Below are positions 1 through 8,890 of a stretch of 64,000 nt of DNA, piece after piece. The notes beneath the pieces were generated by a model, which saw nothing but the letters and a program-made list of their open reading frames with translations, had not been told where the DNA came from and did not search any database. Both the position numbers and the translations under genes were made by a program. Every line of letters starts with the position of its first letter. Positions within the stretch are counted from its first letter, which is position 1. Origin of the DNA: Clostridia bacterium (GTDB taxonomy: Bacteria; Bacillota; Clostridia; Oscillospirales; CAG-272); assembly GCA_017408585.1 (NCBI GenBank), contig JAFQUJ010000016.1:171094-235093 (forward strand). Direction: 5' to 3'.

Positions 1-183
1 ACCACGACGGATATATCTTGTCATAGCGATACGGGCTGCTTCGATTTGGTTTGCGTGAATCCAAGCAGGCTCTAGAGCAACAAGGCCGAATTGACCGTTT
101 GTTACTGTGTTGCCTCTTGAAGCCTTTCCTTTAAGGCGGCCTCTTTGAACACGTCTGTATTTTACTCTTTTAGGCATTAACAT
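1..183 (-). CDS. rplP: 50S ribosomal protein L16, N-terminal part (runs off the window)
   Basis: Large-subunit ribosomal protein that binds 23S rRNA near the A site and helps position tRNA. The visible 61 residues begin [15 protein letters not shown] and continue with [16 protein letters not shown], the diagnostic start of bacterial L16. The start codon overlaps the last base of the rpsC stop (TAATG), so the two are translationally coupled. The remainder lies before base 1 of the window. It is the ninth gene in the canonical S10 operon order. Confidence 0.97.
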   Translation of the reverse strand, partial: MLMPKRVKYRRVQRGRLKGKASRGNTVTNGQFGLVALEPAWIHANQIEAARIAMTRYIRRG

Positions 184-950
184 TAGTGTGCGCCTCCTTC
201 AGTGGTGTTTTTAGGAGCAGCAGCTCTTCTTGTGCCCTTACCGTTTCTGTCGTTTCTGTTGTTACCGTTATGTCTTCTTCTTGGACGGTCATTTCTTTCC
301 TCAGTTGTCTTAGCAACATCGTTAAGGATTTCGCCCTTGTAGATCCATACCTTAACACCGATCTTACCATAGGTGGTGTTAGCTTCCCAGAAACCATAGT
401 CGATATCGGCTCTGAGTGTTTGAAGTGGAATTGTACCCTCATGGTAGTGCTCTGTACGAGCGATTTCAGCTCCACCAAGACGACCGCTACAAGCGATCTT
501 GATACCCTTAGCGAACTTCATTGTTCTACCGATTGCCTGCTTCATTGCACGGCGGAAGCCAATTCTTCTTTCAAGCTGGCTGCAGATGTTTTCAGCAACG
601 AGCTGAGCGTCTGTATCAACAAACTTAACCTCAACTACATTTACGATTGCCTTTTTACCTGTGAGCTTCTCAACATCCTTGCGAATGCTTTCGATACCAG
701 CACCGCCCTTACCGATGAGAATTCCAGGCTTTGCGCAGTGAATGAATACCTTTACGGTTTCATTTGCTGCATCTCTTTCGATTTCGATTTTTGAAATTCC
801 TGCTGACAAAAGCTTTGTCTTAAGGAACTTTCTCAAGTTATAGTCAGATACAAGGATGTCGCCAAAATTTTCGTCTGATGCGTACCATCTTGAATCCCAA
901 TTTTTGATTACGCCAACGCGCAATCCATGTGGGTTAACCTTTTGTCCCAT
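183..950 (-). CDS. rpsC: 30S ribosomal protein S3
   Basis: S3 forms part of the mRNA entry tunnel of the small subunit and has helicase-like mRNA unwinding activity. The protein starts [13 protein letters not shown], has the KH-domain loop [12 protein letters not shown] near residue 80, and the C-terminal S3 domain ending around residue 215 ([11 protein letters not shown]). At 255 residues it is somewhat longer than many homologues because of a low-complexity Arg/Asn-rich tail ([16 protein letters not shown]) of roughly 40 residues. It lies between rplV (13-bp gap) and rplP (1-bp overlap) in the S10 operon. Confidence 0.98.
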   Translation of the reverse strand: MGQKVNPHGLRVGVIKNWDSRWYASDENFGDILVSDYNLRKFLKTKLLSAGISKIEIERDAANETVKVFIHCAKPGILIGKGGAGIESIRKDVEKLTGKKAIVNVVEVKFVDTDAQLVAENICSQLERRIGFRRAMKQAIGRTMKFAKGIKIACSGRLGGAEIARTEHYHEGTIPLQTLRADIDYGFWEANTTYGKIGVKVWIYKGEILNDVAKTTEERNDRPRRRHNGNNRNDRNGKGTRRAAAPKNTTEGGAH

Positions 951-963
951 TTCAGCGTCCTCC

Positions 964-1383
964 TTACTCTTTCTCAGCCACTGCGAGTGTGATGTGGCTG
1001 GTTCTCTTTAAAATTCTATTTGCACTGCCTTTTCCTCTGGGCATTACTCTCTTGAGCATATGGCTTCCAGCGGTTACGAAGCATTGTGAAACATAAAGCT
1101 TTGAGATATCCATTTGATGATTGTTCTCAGCATTTGCTACTGCACTTGCAAGCAATTTTCCAAGATACTCAGCTGCGCTCTTAGGAGTGTTCTTAAGAAT
1201 AGCTGCTGCCATCTCAACGCTCTTACCACGAATGAGGTCAAGAACGATTTTTACCTTGCGAGGAGCGATGCGAACATCATAAAGGTATGCTTTTACTTCT
1301 TTTACTGCCGCAGCCTTTGCTTCAGCCTTACGAGCACGAACTCGTACGCTTCTCTTGGCAGAATGAGTTACCATTTCTTCCAT
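964..1383 (-). CDS. rplV: 50S ribosomal protein L22
   Basis: L22 binds 23S rRNA and lines the peptide exit tunnel with its beta-hairpin. Motifs seen are the core [24 protein letters not shown] and the C-terminal hairpin region [22 protein letters not shown], both typical of the family. The first about 25 residues are a basic Ala/Lys/Arg-rich extension, giving 139 residues against about 110 for many homologues. AGGAGG lies ten bases before the chosen ATG; a start three codons later is also possible. Confidence 0.97.
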   Translation of the reverse strand: MEEMVTHSAKRSVRVRARKAEAKAAAVKEVKAYLYDVRIAPRKVKIVLDLIRGKSVEMAAAILKNTPKSAAEYLGKLLASAVANAENNHQMDISKLYVSQCFVTAGSHMLKRVMPRGKGSANRILKRTSHITLAVAEKE

Positions 1384-1400
1384 TGTGATGTTGCCTCCTA

Positions 1401-1682
1401 TTATTTACCGTTATTAGATGTCTTTGATCCTGCATGACCCTTGAAGGTTCTGGTGAATGCAAACTCGCCGAGCTTGTGTCCTACCATGTCCTCAACTATA
1501 TATACAGGAACGTGCTTTCTTCCATCGTGAACAGCGATTGTATGTCCTACGAATTCTGGGAAGATGGTCGAAGAACGTGACCATGTTTTTATAACCTTCT
1601 TTTCGCCCTTCTCGTTCATTGCAACGATACGGTTGTAGAGCTTCTCTTCTACATAAGGTGCTTTTTTCAAACTTCTGCTCAT
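1401..1682 (-). CDS. rpsS: 30S ribosomal protein S19
   Basis: Small-subunit head protein that contacts S13 and 16S rRNA near the decoding region. The 93-residue product has the invariant start [15 protein letters not shown], the [20 protein letters not shown] core and the tail [14 protein letters not shown], all at the usual positions and length for the family. It is packed between rplB (14 bp) and rplV (17 bp) in the standard S10 order. Confidence 0.98.
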   Translation of the reverse strand: MSRSLKKAPYVEEKLYNRIVAMNEKGEKKVIKTWSRSSTIFPEFVGHTIAVHDGRKHVPVYIVEDMVGHKLGEFAFTRTFKGHAGSKTSNNGK

Positions 1683-1696
1683 ATTCTTCTCCTTTC

Positions 1697-2524
1697 TTAT
1701 CTGCCGTTTCTACGCTTAACGATATATTTGTTTGTTCTTGCCTTCTTGTTTCTTGTCTTAAGACCAAGAGCAGGCTTACCCCATGGGGTTACAGGGCCAG
1801 AACGACCGATTGGTGACTTACCCTCACCACCACCGTGTGGGTGATCGCATGGGTTCATTACAGAACCACGAACTGTTGGGCGGATACCCATATGGCGTGT
1901 CTTACCAGCCTTACCGATCTTGATGGTATCATGCTCGATGTTACCTACTTGACCGATGGTTGCCTTACAATCAAGTCTAATGTAACGAACCTCGCCGGAA
2001 GGAAGTCTTACTTGAGCCATTCCGTTCTCCTTAGCCATAAGCTGAGCTTGAGCACCTGCAGAACGAACGAGCTGAGCGCCCTTACCAGGATAGATTTCGA
2101 TGCTGTGAATGATTGTACCAACTGGGATATTCTCGATTGGGAGAGTGTTACCGGGCTTAATGTCTGCGTCAGGACCGGAGTAAAGAACATCTCCGTCTGT
2201 TACGCCAACAGGAGCGATAATGTAGCTCTTCTTGCCCTCATCGTCTTGAAGAAGTGCGATGTATGAGGTTCTGTTAGGGTCGTACTCGATACCGATTACA
2301 GTTGCCTTTGGTTGTGTTCTCTTGAAGTCGATAATTCTGTACTTTTGCTTGTTTCCGCCACCGTGATGACGAACTGTGATTTTACCGTAGCTGTTACGGC
2401 CGGAGTGCTTTTTCTTGATTTCAATCAAGGTCTTCTCGGGAGTAAACTTTGTTACTTCTTCGAAGGACGCTACCGACATATGTCTTCTCGACGGTGTGGT
2501 AGGTTTATATTTCATTGTTGCCAT
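1697..2524 (-). CDS. rplB: 50S ribosomal protein L2
   Basis: Core peptidyl-transferase-centre protein that binds 23S rRNA domain IV and contributes to subunit association. The 275-residue length is standard. Visible landmarks are [14 protein letters not shown] at the N-terminus, [18 protein letters not shown] in the RNA-binding domain, and the near-universal [18 protein letters not shown] segment with the functional histidine around residue 230. Upstream rplW is 18 bp away. Confidence 0.98.
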   Translation of the reverse strand: MATMKYKPTTPSRRHMSVASFEEVTKFTPEKTLIEIKKKHSGRNSYGKITVRHHGGGNKQKYRIIDFKRTQPKATVIGIEYDPNRTSYIALLQDDEGKKSYIIAPVGVTDGDVLYSGPDADIKPGNTLPIENIPVGTIIHSIEIYPGKGAQLVRSAGAQAQLMAKENGMAQVRLPSGEVRYIRLDCKATIGQVGNIEHDTIKIGKAGKTRHMGIRPTVRGSVMNPCDHPHGGGEGKSPIGRSGPVTPWGKPALGLKTRNKKARTNKYIVKRRNGR

Positions 2525-2542
2525 TGTTTACTGCCTCCCGTC

Positions 2543-2836
2543 TTAGTTCAAACCGTTAAAGAATTCGATTTCCTTTGAATCAGCCTTGAGTGTTACGATT
2601 GCCTTCTTCCACTCAGAGGTGTATCCGTAGTGATAACCCATTCTCTTTGGTTTCTTCTTCATTATAATTGTATTAACGCTTGCAACCTGTACATTGAAGA
2701 GCTCTTCAACAGCTGCTGCGATTTCCGGCTTTGTTGCATCGATTGCAACCTTGAATGTATATCTCTTTGCAGAGATGCCATCCATTGACTTTTCAGTAAT
2801 TATTGGTTTGAGGATAATATCCTGAGCAAATTTCAT
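2543..2836 (-). CDS. rplW: 50S ribosomal protein L23
   Basis: L23 sits at the tunnel exit and is a docking site for trigger factor and SRP. The 97-residue product carries DIILKPIITEKSM at the N-terminus and NTIIMKKKPKRMGYHYG around the RNA-binding loop, both characteristic. Its ATG overlaps the rplD stop codon by one base (TAATG), indicating coupled translation. Confidence 0.97.
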   Translation of the reverse strand: MKFAQDIILKPIITEKSMDGISAKRYTFKVAIDATKPEIAAAVEELFNVQVASVNTIIMKKKPKRMGYHYGYTSEWKKAIVTLKADSKEIEFFNGLN

Positions 2837-3459
2837 TATGCATATACCTCCTCTAGCTTAGCTACTGCATTCTTTGCGAACACGATTGAGTCGCAGTTGA
2901 GAATGTCATATACATTCAAGGTGTTGGTGTATGCTACCTTAACACCAGGAATGTTTGCAAGGCTCTTTACTACCATTGCGTCAGGAGCTTCGAGAACCAC
3001 GAGGCTCTTCTTTCCTGCGCCGATTGCGCCAAGCATTGCTACCATTGTCTTTGTCTTGTACTCTGTTGCTGTGATAGCGTCGATAACGATCATTTCGTTT
3101 TCAGCTACCTTTGCGCTAAGAGCGCTGAACAAAGCGATTTGCTTAACTTTCTTATTGAGCTTGGTTGTGTATGAGCGTGGCTTTGGACCAAGAGCGATAC
3201 CACCATGTGTCCATTGTGGTGATCTTGTTGAGCCTTGTCTTGCTCTACCTGTACCCTTCTGTCTCCAGGGCTTTCTTCCGCCACCTGAAACCTCACTTCT
3301 TGTGAGTGTGGATTGTGTGCCGTGTCTTTGGTTGAGAAGGTAAGCTCTTACTGCCGCATGAAGAACTGCTTCGTTGATTTCTGCACCGAAAACTTTATCG
3401 CTTAGTGCAAGAGTGCCAACTTCTGCGCCGTTCATATTTAAAACCTTAATTTCTGGCAT
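2836..3459 (-). CDS. rplD: 50S ribosomal protein L4
   Basis: L4 binds 23S rRNA and lines the exit tunnel; in gammaproteobacteria it also represses its own S10 operon by binding the leader. The 207 residues include the long loop RSEVSGGGRKPWRQKGTGRARQ that inserts into the tunnel, and ALSAKVAENEMIVID in the globular domain. It is 16 bp downstream of rplC. Whether it regulates this operon is unknown, but the rpsJ leader described below would be the place to look. Confidence 0.97.
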   Translation of the reverse strand: MPEIKVLNMNGAEVGTLALSDKVFGAEINEAVLHAAVRAYLLNQRHGTQSTLTRSEVSGGGRKPWRQKGTGRARQGSTRSPQWTHGGIALGPKPRSYTTKLNKKVKQIALFSALSAKVAENEMIVIDAITATEYKTKTMVAMLGAIGAGKKSLVVLEAPDAMVVKSLANIPGVKVAYTNTLNVYDILNCDSIVFAKNAVAKLEEVYA

Positions 3460-3475
3460 TGTTTCTTCCTCCTAC

Positions 3476-4108
3476 TTATGCTTTAACGCTGTTGCGAATG
3501 AAAACGATACCGCCACGAGCGCCTGGGATAGCACCCTTAATTGCGATAAGGTTATGTTCTGCATCAACTTTGATTACTTCTAGATTGAGTACTGTAAGAT
3601 TCTCGTTACCGTACTGACCTGCCATCTTCTTGTTCTTGAAAACTCTTGATGGTGTGGAGTTCGCTCCCATTGAGCCTACTTGACGGTGGATTGGACCTGT
3701 ACCGTGTGTTGCTTGGAGCATGTGGTGACCCCATCTCTTAACTGCGCCTGAGTATCCATGTCCCTTTGTAACGCCTGAAACATCGACCTTTTCGCCTACT
3801 ACGAAGGTATCGACAGCTATTACATCGCCTACATTCAACTCTGCTGCATTCTCAAGTCTAAATTCCTTGAGATATCTTTGTGGGTCTACCTGTGCCTTCT
3901 TGAAGTGACCAAGAAGTGGTTTGTTTACTCTTGCCTCAGCTACCTTTTCAAATCCGAGCTGAACTGCATCGTAACCATCTGTTTCGGTAGTCTTCTTTTG
4001 AACTACCACGCAAGGACCAGCCTCGATTACTGTCACAGGAACTACTACGCCGTTCTCAGCGAAGATCTGTGTCATACCGAGCTTCTTACCGATGATTGCC
4101 TTTTTCAT
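3476..4108 (-). CDS. rplC: 50S ribosomal protein L3
   Basis: Early-assembling large-subunit protein near the peptidyl transferase centre. The 210-residue product begins [16 protein letters not shown], has the family signature around [15 protein letters not shown], and the central loop [21 protein letters not shown] that carries the methylatable Gln in other species. A 158-bp gap separates it from rpsJ, unusually long for this operon, and holds a nested hairpin. Confidence 0.98.
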   Translation of the reverse strand: MKKAIIGKKLGMTQIFAENGVVVPVTVIEAGPCVVVQKKTTETDGYDAVQLGFEKVAEARVNKPLLGHFKKAQVDPQRYLKEFRLENAAELNVGDVIAVDTFVVGEKVDVSGVTKGHGYSGAVKRWGHHMLQATHGTGPIHRQVGSMGANSTPSRVFKNKKMAGQYGNENLTVLNLEVIKVDAEHNLIAIKGAIPGARGGIVFIRNSVKA

Positions 4109-4136
4109 TTTTTGCTTCCTCCTAATTTAAGGTTAT

Positions 4137-4180
4137 TGGTTGGTGTTTGAATTTGTCGGGGCCAACCGACACACCAACTT
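4137..4180 (-). promoter_or_regulatory. Nested hairpin between rpsJ and rplC
   Basis: GTTGGTG (4139-4145) is complementary to CACCAAC (4172-4178) and encloses a second stem, TGTCGG (4154-4159) with CCGACA (4166-4171). There is no T-run, so it is not an obvious intrinsic terminator. It sits about 30 bases before the rplC start codon, where it could affect mRNA stability or L3 translation; that role is inference. Confidence 0.5.
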
Positions 4181-4266
4181 GACCTTCCGTCATCATAACG
4201 CGTTAAGTGGATTTTGCGTTACTGTACAGTTGGGTTTGGCTTTTTCGCTTCCGTGTGTTAAATCGA

Positions 4267-4578
4267 TTAAAGCTTAATTTCGATTTCAACACCTGCAGGA
4301 AGTTCTAGACTCATAAGAGCTTCTGTAACCTTCTTTGAAGGCTTAATGATCTCAATGAGTCTCTTGTGAGTGCGCTGTTCGAACTGCTCACGGCTGTCCT
4401 TATACTTGTGTACCGCACGGAGAATTGTTACGATTTCCTTCTCTGTTGGTAGTGGAATAGGGCCAGATACCGTTGCGCCGTTTCTCTTAGCTGCCTCTAC
4501 AATCTTTTCAGATGCAAGGTCAACCAATGTGTGGTCGTAACCCTTTACTCTTACTCTGATCTTCTCATTTACTGCCAT
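4267..4578 (-). CDS. rpsJ: 30S ribosomal protein S10 (NusE)
   Basis: First gene of the S10 operon; the protein is both a 30S head component and, as NusE, a transcription antitermination factor. The 103 residues contain [34 protein letters not shown] and [15 protein letters not shown], all diagnostic. The ATG is preceded by AAGGAGG at good spacing. It follows the strong promoter and structured leader described separately. Confidence 0.98.
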   Translation of the reverse strand: MAVNEKIRVRVKGYDHTLVDLASEKIVEAAKRNGATVSGPIPLPTEKEIVTILRAVHKYKDSREQFEQRTHKRLIEIIKPSKKVTEALMSLELPAGVEIEIKL

Positions 4579-4853
4579 GTTGCTTTCCTCCTTATTAAAT
4601 AGATTGTTGGACGGGGGCTACTTGCTTTACACCGCCCCGTGTGTTTCAATCACCCGCTTAACAAAACCGAACCCGTCAGCATATCATAGGTTCGGACAAA
4701 TGTAAGCAGGCGTCGCCTCGGGTTAATACCAAGGGGAAGATCCCGGCTTTACATTCTCTGCCGTGTGAATCCAATGCACTCCACGAAAATTCCCCACAAA
4801 AGCCTTAGCAGTGCGACCTTTATGGCAACCTCTCGCTTCTTTGCGCATTAAGC
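4579..4853 (-). promoter_or_regulatory. Structured 5' leader of the S10 operon
   Basis: About 270 nt of untranslated RNA lie between the predicted start of transcription and rpsJ. Several complementary segments are visible: TGTAAGC (4701-4707) with GCTTTACA (4746-4753), CGGG (4719-4722) with CCCG (4742-4745), the local hairpin AGGC-GTC-GCCT (4708-4718), CCGAACC (4667-4673) with GGTTCGG (4689-4695), and ACGGGG (4611-4616) with CCCCGT (4635-4640). No T-run terminator is seen. The arrangement suits a ribosomal-protein leader controlling translation or stability. Which protein binds, if any, cannot be told from sequence. Confidence 0.6.
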
Positions 4854-4859
4854 TTTCAT

Positions 4860-4888
4860 ATTTTATCATATATATATAAGAAAATCAA
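4860..4888 (-). promoter_or_regulatory. Promoter of the S10 operon
   Basis: On the minus strand TTGATT (4883-4888) and TAAAAT (4860-4865) are 17 bases apart, and a TG one base before the -10 makes it an extended -10 promoter. Upstream, 4889-5178 is a very AT-rich stretch with no gene or other structure that I can support; it may act as an UP-element-like region. Confidence 0.75.
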
Positions 4889-5178
4889 TATTTTTTTGAA
4901 AAAAATTTCAAAAATCATTTTTGTCAAATGTAGAAAAAATCGCCATTTTTTGTGTATTTTGCACAAAAATTTTGCCTTTTCCAAAGATTTCGGCCCGATT
5001 TCAAGGCGAAAACAACCCAAAAAACCTTAAAATTTCGTATGATTGCACAAAAGCAGATTGAGCGTTTTTTGACACTTTTCTTCCTTTTAATTATATATAT
5101 GCATTAATAATTATATATATTTTCCCTCGCTTGTCAAGATTTTTTTAAAAATTATAAAAAATTTTTCTCCTCACAAGC

Positions 5179-5228
5179 AAAAAAAGAGCGATATTTTTGG
5201 GGAATTTTACCCAAAAGCTCGCTCTTTT
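5179..5228 (-). terminator. Intrinsic terminator after the BspA-like gene
   Basis: On the minus strand AAAAGAGCGA pairs with TCGCTCTTTT (5182-5191 with 5219-5228), with a further inner stem of TTTTGGG and CCCAAAA, followed by a run of seven T. It lies about 25 bases after the stop of the 5253-7067 gene. Confidence 0.85.
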
Positions 5229-5252
5229 ATTAATTTTTATTCAGAAAAACAA

Positions 5253-7067
5253 CTATTCGTCGTCGTTTAAAATTGCCTCAACAGGCTTATTATTTATAAC
5301 CATATTCATCGTTATACCATCAAAGCTTCTTGTACCAATTTGTACTTCGTTCGCATAGCTTACATCAGCTTGAATATAGCTTATCTCTCCGTTTGGAGCA
5401 ATAACATACAAGCAGATAACAAGATTTAACTTCTCTGCAGTTTCGCTATTGAAATTGTAAATCGAGCAATCAAAATTCGTGTACTCATCATTCATTTCAA
5501 CCTGCAAGCCGTTCTTTGTAGTCAAAGTGCAATTCGAATCCAACATTTCCGTGCCATCGACAAACGAGTTTGCATTAGCTATGATAATTCCGAATTTAAG
5601 GCTATCGCCTGTCACCTTTTTATATTCATCATACGCATCCTTGATTATCGCATAACCGCCATTAAGCGCTGTATTGTCGGAATTAGTTGAGTAGCCCCTC
5701 GCCTCGAAAATAGCAGAAAGAGTTGTTTTTTCATTTACCTCACAGCCCTCATTTGTGCATCCGACGATTTTCACGCCATCGCAAGCATAGCCATTTTCAA
5801 ATTTGACAACAGTGCTGTTTTTGTGCTCTGTTGCTTCGGTTACTACCTTTTGACAAACGGTGCATTTATTAGCGGTTGAGCAATCATGATCGTCATTTTC
5901 GTTATGAAGCCCCTCGTAGAAGGCGTCACACTTGTTATAGCCCTCAATAATAACTGCATTATAGCCACTTTGAGCTGTGCCTGCGTCAATCTCGGCTTGG
6001 GTTGCGAATTTAAATCTGCCAGTTGATTTCAGAGTGGCTATAAATGTGCTTGTATCCTCACCCTCGTTTGCGATTACATAGAAATTTACGGTATTTGCGC
6101 AAGCAAACCATGCTTCAGATGCGTTTGTAAATGTAGCTTCTATTGGAATATATACATTTTTAAGGTAAGCATTACTGCTGCTTTGATATGTTCCAAGAAC
6201 ATTGCTTCCAATTTCAATTGCGCCGGCACCTAAAACAACCGTTTCTATATTAGTAGAAAGAAGCGCGCCCGGAGCTAATGTTATCAGACTATTCGGAAGT
6301 TTCACCGTTCCGCTAAGACCTGATAGATAAAAGGCGTTATAGCCTATAAGCTCCAGCGTTTCCGGAAGCTCAATAGCGGTGAGACTTGTGCACTCCCTAA
6401 AGGCGTCCTTATATGCATCGGCGCTGCTTGTGCCGCCAATTTTCTTTACAGATGTATCTATAAGATTGATAGAGGAAAGGCTTGTACAGCCATTAAACGC
6501 GCTTCCTAAGATTTCCTCAAGAACCGATCCCTTTTCAAATTCAACGGTTGTTAGCTCGGTTTCACCCTTGCATATACCGCAGCCTATCTCCTTTATACTT
6601 TTCGGAACATAAAGATATTCAATGTTCCATCCCTCTTTATCCTTGTTAAAGGAATTGTCGGCTATAATTAGCGAGCCCTGTGGGTAATAAACATGCGTCA
6701 CATTGGAAACACCACTCGGATAGCCGAGAAGGGTTTGAGCGTATGTACCTGTTTTTGTAAGTGTTGCTCCGTCGTAGGTGCAAATTTCACTGTTTCTTCC
6801 GTCGAAGACCTTAACGCTTGACCACGGAATTGTTTTGCTTGCATCTGCGTAATCAGCATAGATTGTAACACGGTCATAGCCTTGATATATGCCACCGCGT
6901 CCGTTATTCCATATGCTTCCTCTTTTGAGATAACCAACCGTTTGCGTGCCGTCAGTTAGTGTCAGGTCAACATTTATGAAGTTGCTAAGCGATTCCGCGC
7001 TTACACTTACAGTAAGGACCAGCACAAACGAAAGAGCGAGTAAAAGTGTAACTAAAAGCTTTTTCAT
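5253..7067 (-). CDS. Secreted BspA-like leucine-rich repeat protein
   Basis: Predicted extracytoplasmic protein of 604 residues. Residues 1-24 form a signal peptide (MKKLLVTLLLALSF, cleavage likely after VSA). Residues about 150-320 hold BspA/Treponema-type leucine-rich repeats (SAFNGCTSLSSINL, FRECTSLTAIELPETLELIG). A Cys-rich stretch follows (CSTANKCTVCQ, CDGVKIVGC), and then a domain of about 150 residues that recurs in the gene at the right edge of the window. There is no LPXTG or choline-binding motif, so its cell attachment is unclear. Such proteins are typically adhesins or surface scaffolds; the function here is inferred. It is a single-gene unit with its own promoter and terminator. 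Confidence 0.85.
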   Translation of the reverse strand: MKKLLVTLLLALSFVLVLTVSVSAESLSNFINVDLTLTDGTQTVGYLKRGSIWNNGRGGIYQGYDRVTIYADYADASKTIPWSSVKVFDGRNSEICTYDGATLTKTGTYAQTLLGYPSGVSNVTHVYYPQGSLIIADNSFNKDKEGWNIEYLYVPKSIKEIGCGICKGETELTTVEFEKGSVLEEILGSAFNGCTSLSSINLIDTSVKKIGGTSSADAYKDAFRECTSLTAIELPETLELIGYNAFYLSGLSGTVKLPNSLITLAPGALLSTNIETVVLGAGAIEIGSNVLGTYQSSSNAYLKNVYIPIEATFTNASEAWFACANTVNFYVIANEGEDTSTFIATLKSTGRFKFATQAEIDAGTAQSGYNAVIIEGYNKCDAFYEGLHNENDDHDCSTANKCTVCQKVVTEATEHKNSTVVKFENGYACDGVKIVGCTNEGCEVNEKTTLSAIFEARGYSTNSDNTALNGGYAIIKDAYDEYKKVTGDSLKFGIIIANANSFVDGTEMLDSNCTLTTKNGLQVEMNDEYTNFDCSIYNFNSETAEKLNLVICLYVIAPNGEISYIQADVSYANEVQIGTRSFDGITMNMVINNKPVEAILNDDE

Positions 7068-7087
7068 TTTTCCTCCTTTGCGGGAAA

Positions 7088-7103
7088 ACGCTCCCGCGAG
7101 CGT
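7088..7103 (-). other. Small hairpin in the 5' UTR of the BspA-like gene
   Basis: ACGCTC and GAGCGT form a perfect 6-bp stem with a four-base loop directly ahead of the AAGGAGG ribosome binding site. It could stabilise the message or tune translation; no function is shown. Confidence 0.45.
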
Positions 7104-7121
7104 AAAATATATTATGAATAT

Positions 7122-7151
7122 ATACTATCACATAATGAATATTTTTGTCAA
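7122..7151 (-). promoter_or_regulatory. Promoter of the BspA-like gene
   Basis: Minus-strand TTGACA (7146-7151) and TAGTAT (7122-7127) are 18 bases apart, placing the transcription start near 7115, about 48 bases before the start codon. Confidence 0.7.
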
Positions 7152-7174
7152 GGCATTTTGTACAAAAACTCGTA

Positions 7175-7184
7175 CCCCCCCCCC
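7175..7184 (-). repeat. G10 homopolymer tract upstream of the promoter
   Basis: Ten consecutive C on the plus strand (G on the coding strand), flanked by A/T-rich sequence, lie 23 bases upstream of the -35 element. Tracts of this length are prone to slipped-strand length change. Confidence 0.9.
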
Positions 7185-7322
7185 ATTTTTTTGTGAAAAT
7201 TGCACAAAACATTGCGGTTTCGTAATAATACGGCGCCGTGAAGGAATCAAGAGACTTACGCTGTGAGAATCTGTTTTATTATAAGTATTGTGCAAATGTT
7301 CATATATTTGTTTTAAAGAAAG

Positions 7323-7364
7323 AAACGGGACATTTTTGCTTTGGTATGCAAAAATGTCCCGTTT
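7323..7364 (-). terminator. Perfect 17-bp hairpin, likely araD terminator
   Basis: Bases 7323-7339 are exactly complementary to 7348-7364 with an eight-base loop. On the minus strand the stem is followed by a T-rich stretch (TTTCTTTCTTT). It lies about 90 bases after the araD stop. The perfection of the stem would also allow it to act on plus-strand transcripts. Confidence 0.7.
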
Positions 7365-7455
7365 TGTGATTATAAGAAGTGGTTTGCGTCTCGATGCAAG
7401 AGCATATCGCTTTATAGCGTGGGATTTTCAAAAAATTCGGCTTTTTCTCGTCCTA

Positions 7456-8163
7456 TTAGTTCTTTCCCTGTCCGTAATAGGCGTTTGGTCCGTGCTTGCG
7501 GTCATAGTGCTTGCGAAGCAGGGTTTCCTGCATTCTTGTCGTTTCGCCATAGGCATTTAGCATTAGCATTTCGGTGTTATACGCCATCATAGCAACCTGC
7601 TCAAGAACCACCGCCGCCTCAACAGAAGCCACCGCATTATCACCCCATGTGAACGGTCCGTGAGAATGAACGAGGGCGGCGTGCATTTGAGTTGCGCCAA
7701 TATCCTTTAACGCTTCAAGAATTACTGTTCCCGTTTCCTTTTCGTACTCGCCCTTTATTTCGGCATCGGTCATTTTACGAGTACAAGGAATGGTTGTGCC
7801 AAAATAATCCGCGTGTGTTGTACCATAAGGCGTGATGCCTCTACCCGCTTGCGCATAAATTACCGCCCATGGTGAGTGTGTGTGAGTTACGCCACCGATT
7901 TCGGGATAAGCCTTATAAAGCTCTAGGTGGGTAGCGGTATCAGATGATGGCTTATATGTGCCCTCAACCACATTTCCGTTTAGGTCAACGACAGGGAGCA
8001 TATCGGGAGTCAGGTCATCGTATTCAACGCCTGATGGCTTGATTACTACAAGCCCGCTTTCTCTGTCTATTCCACTTACATTTCCCCATGTGAATGTAAT
8101 TAGATTATATTTTACGAGCATCATATTTGCCTCGTAAACCTCTTTTTTAAGTTGTTCCAGCAT
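7456..8163 (-). CDS. araD: L-ribulose-5-phosphate 4-epimerase
   Basis: Class II aldolase-fold, zinc-dependent epimerase that converts L-ribulose 5-phosphate to D-xylulose 5-phosphate, linking arabinose and related pentoses to the pentose phosphate pathway. Visible are TWGNVSG (26-31), KPSG (42-45), the acid/base region [11 protein letters not shown] with Asp75, zinc ligands in VTHTHSP (His94, His96) and the [10 protein letters not shown] motif (166-174). The tail [11 protein letters not shown] is typical of AraD rather than of fuculose aldolases. At 235 residues it has the family length. It stands alone: no araA or araB neighbours. It has its own strong promoter. Confidence 0.92.
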   Translation of the reverse strand: MLEQLKKEVYEANMMLVKYNLITFTWGNVSGIDRESGLVVIKPSGVEYDDLTPDMLPVVDLNGNVVEGTYKPSSDTATHLELYKAYPEIGGVTHTHSPWAVIYAQAGRGITPYGTTHADYFGTTIPCTRKMTDAEIKGEYEKETGTVILEALKDIGATQMHAALVHSHGPFTWGDNAVASVEAAVVLEQVAMMAYNTEMLMLNAYGETTRMQETLLRKHYDRKHGPNAYYGQGKN

Positions 8164-8196
8164 TTTAATATCTCCTAAATTCTAAATGATAGATTA

Positions 8197-8225
8197 ATTA
8201 TACATTAATTTAGCTTAATTATCAA
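8197..8225 (-). promoter_or_regulatory. Promoter of araD
   Basis: Minus-strand TTGATA (8220-8225) and consensus TATAAT (8197-8202) are separated by 17 bases, with TG directly before the -10. Confidence 0.8.
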
Positions 8226-8233
8226 TAGTTAAT

Positions 8234-8827
8234 TTAAATTTTTGCCCTCAGCTCAACAACCTTGCCGATTATGGTGACAGGAATTGTCCTTATTTCCTCG
8301 TTTGAAAAATATGTAGGCTCATATGCGGGATTTGTTGGCATAAGTCTTATTCCCTCTGTGTATCTAACCACCTTTTTCATTGTCGCCTCGTCGCCAACAA
8401 GCACAACAGCAATATCGCCGTTATCAACGGTGCTTTGACAGCGAATAATAACTGTATCGCCATTTGCAAAGCGAGGCTCCATGCTTCTGCCCTTAACCTT
8501 CAAGCCGATAAGAGTAGCGCCACGAGCAAGTGAGGCATCAACCTCAACATATTCCTCTACATTTTCAATTGCGTCAATTGGAATTCCCGCTGCAACATTT
8601 CCGCACACAGGAACTCTTATTGCGTTTGCAGGGGCTTCGCCTGTAACCAGCTCTCCTGCGCTAACGCCAAAAAGCGATGCGAGCTTTGCGATTGTATTTG
8701 CATCAGGTGTGCTGACTCCTCTTTCGTAGGCGGAATAGGTTTGTCTGCGTATTCCAAGAAAATCAGCAACCTCTGCCTGTGTCATTGATGCGCCCTTGCG
8801 AGCGGATATAAGTCTTTGTTTTAACAT
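8234..8827 (-). CDS. XRE-family repressor with LexA-like S24 self-cleaving domain
   Basis: The 197-residue protein has an N-terminal Cro/CI-type helix-turn-helix (about 5-60: MTQAEVADFLGIRRQTYSAYERG) and a C-terminal S24 peptidase domain. The self-cleavage site Ala80-Gly81 (NVAAGIP), the nucleophile Ser115 (KGRSMEPRF) and the general base Lys151 (TMKKV) are all present, so RecA-stimulated autocleavage is expected by family knowledge. The architecture matches temperate-phage repressors and HdiR-type regulators, not classical LexA with its winged helix. It is transcribed from a consensus promoter whose spacer contains an operator-like palindrome, implying autoregulation, and is divergent from a phage-like gene pair. 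Confidence 0.93.
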   Translation of the reverse strand: MLKQRLISARKGASMTQAEVADFLGIRRQTYSAYERGVSTPDANTIAKLASLFGVSAGELVTGEAPANAIRVPVCGNVAAGIPIDAIENVEEYVEVDASLARGATLIGLKVKGRSMEPRFANGDTVIIRCQSTVDNGDIAVVLVGDEATMKKVVRYTEGIRLMPTNPAYEPTYFSNEEIRTIPVTIIGKVVELRAKI

Positions 8828-8890
8828 ATTTTACTCCTTAGACTAAAATGATATTAGGTTAATTTGTTTGTTTTATCTTACTTTAATTGA

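Noticed and set aside
186..794. Long plus-strand frame opposite rpsC, and similar frames opposite rplB, rplD, rplC and feoB
   Set aside because: They are antisense to strongly conserved proteins, have no ribosome binding sites and no recognisable protein features.
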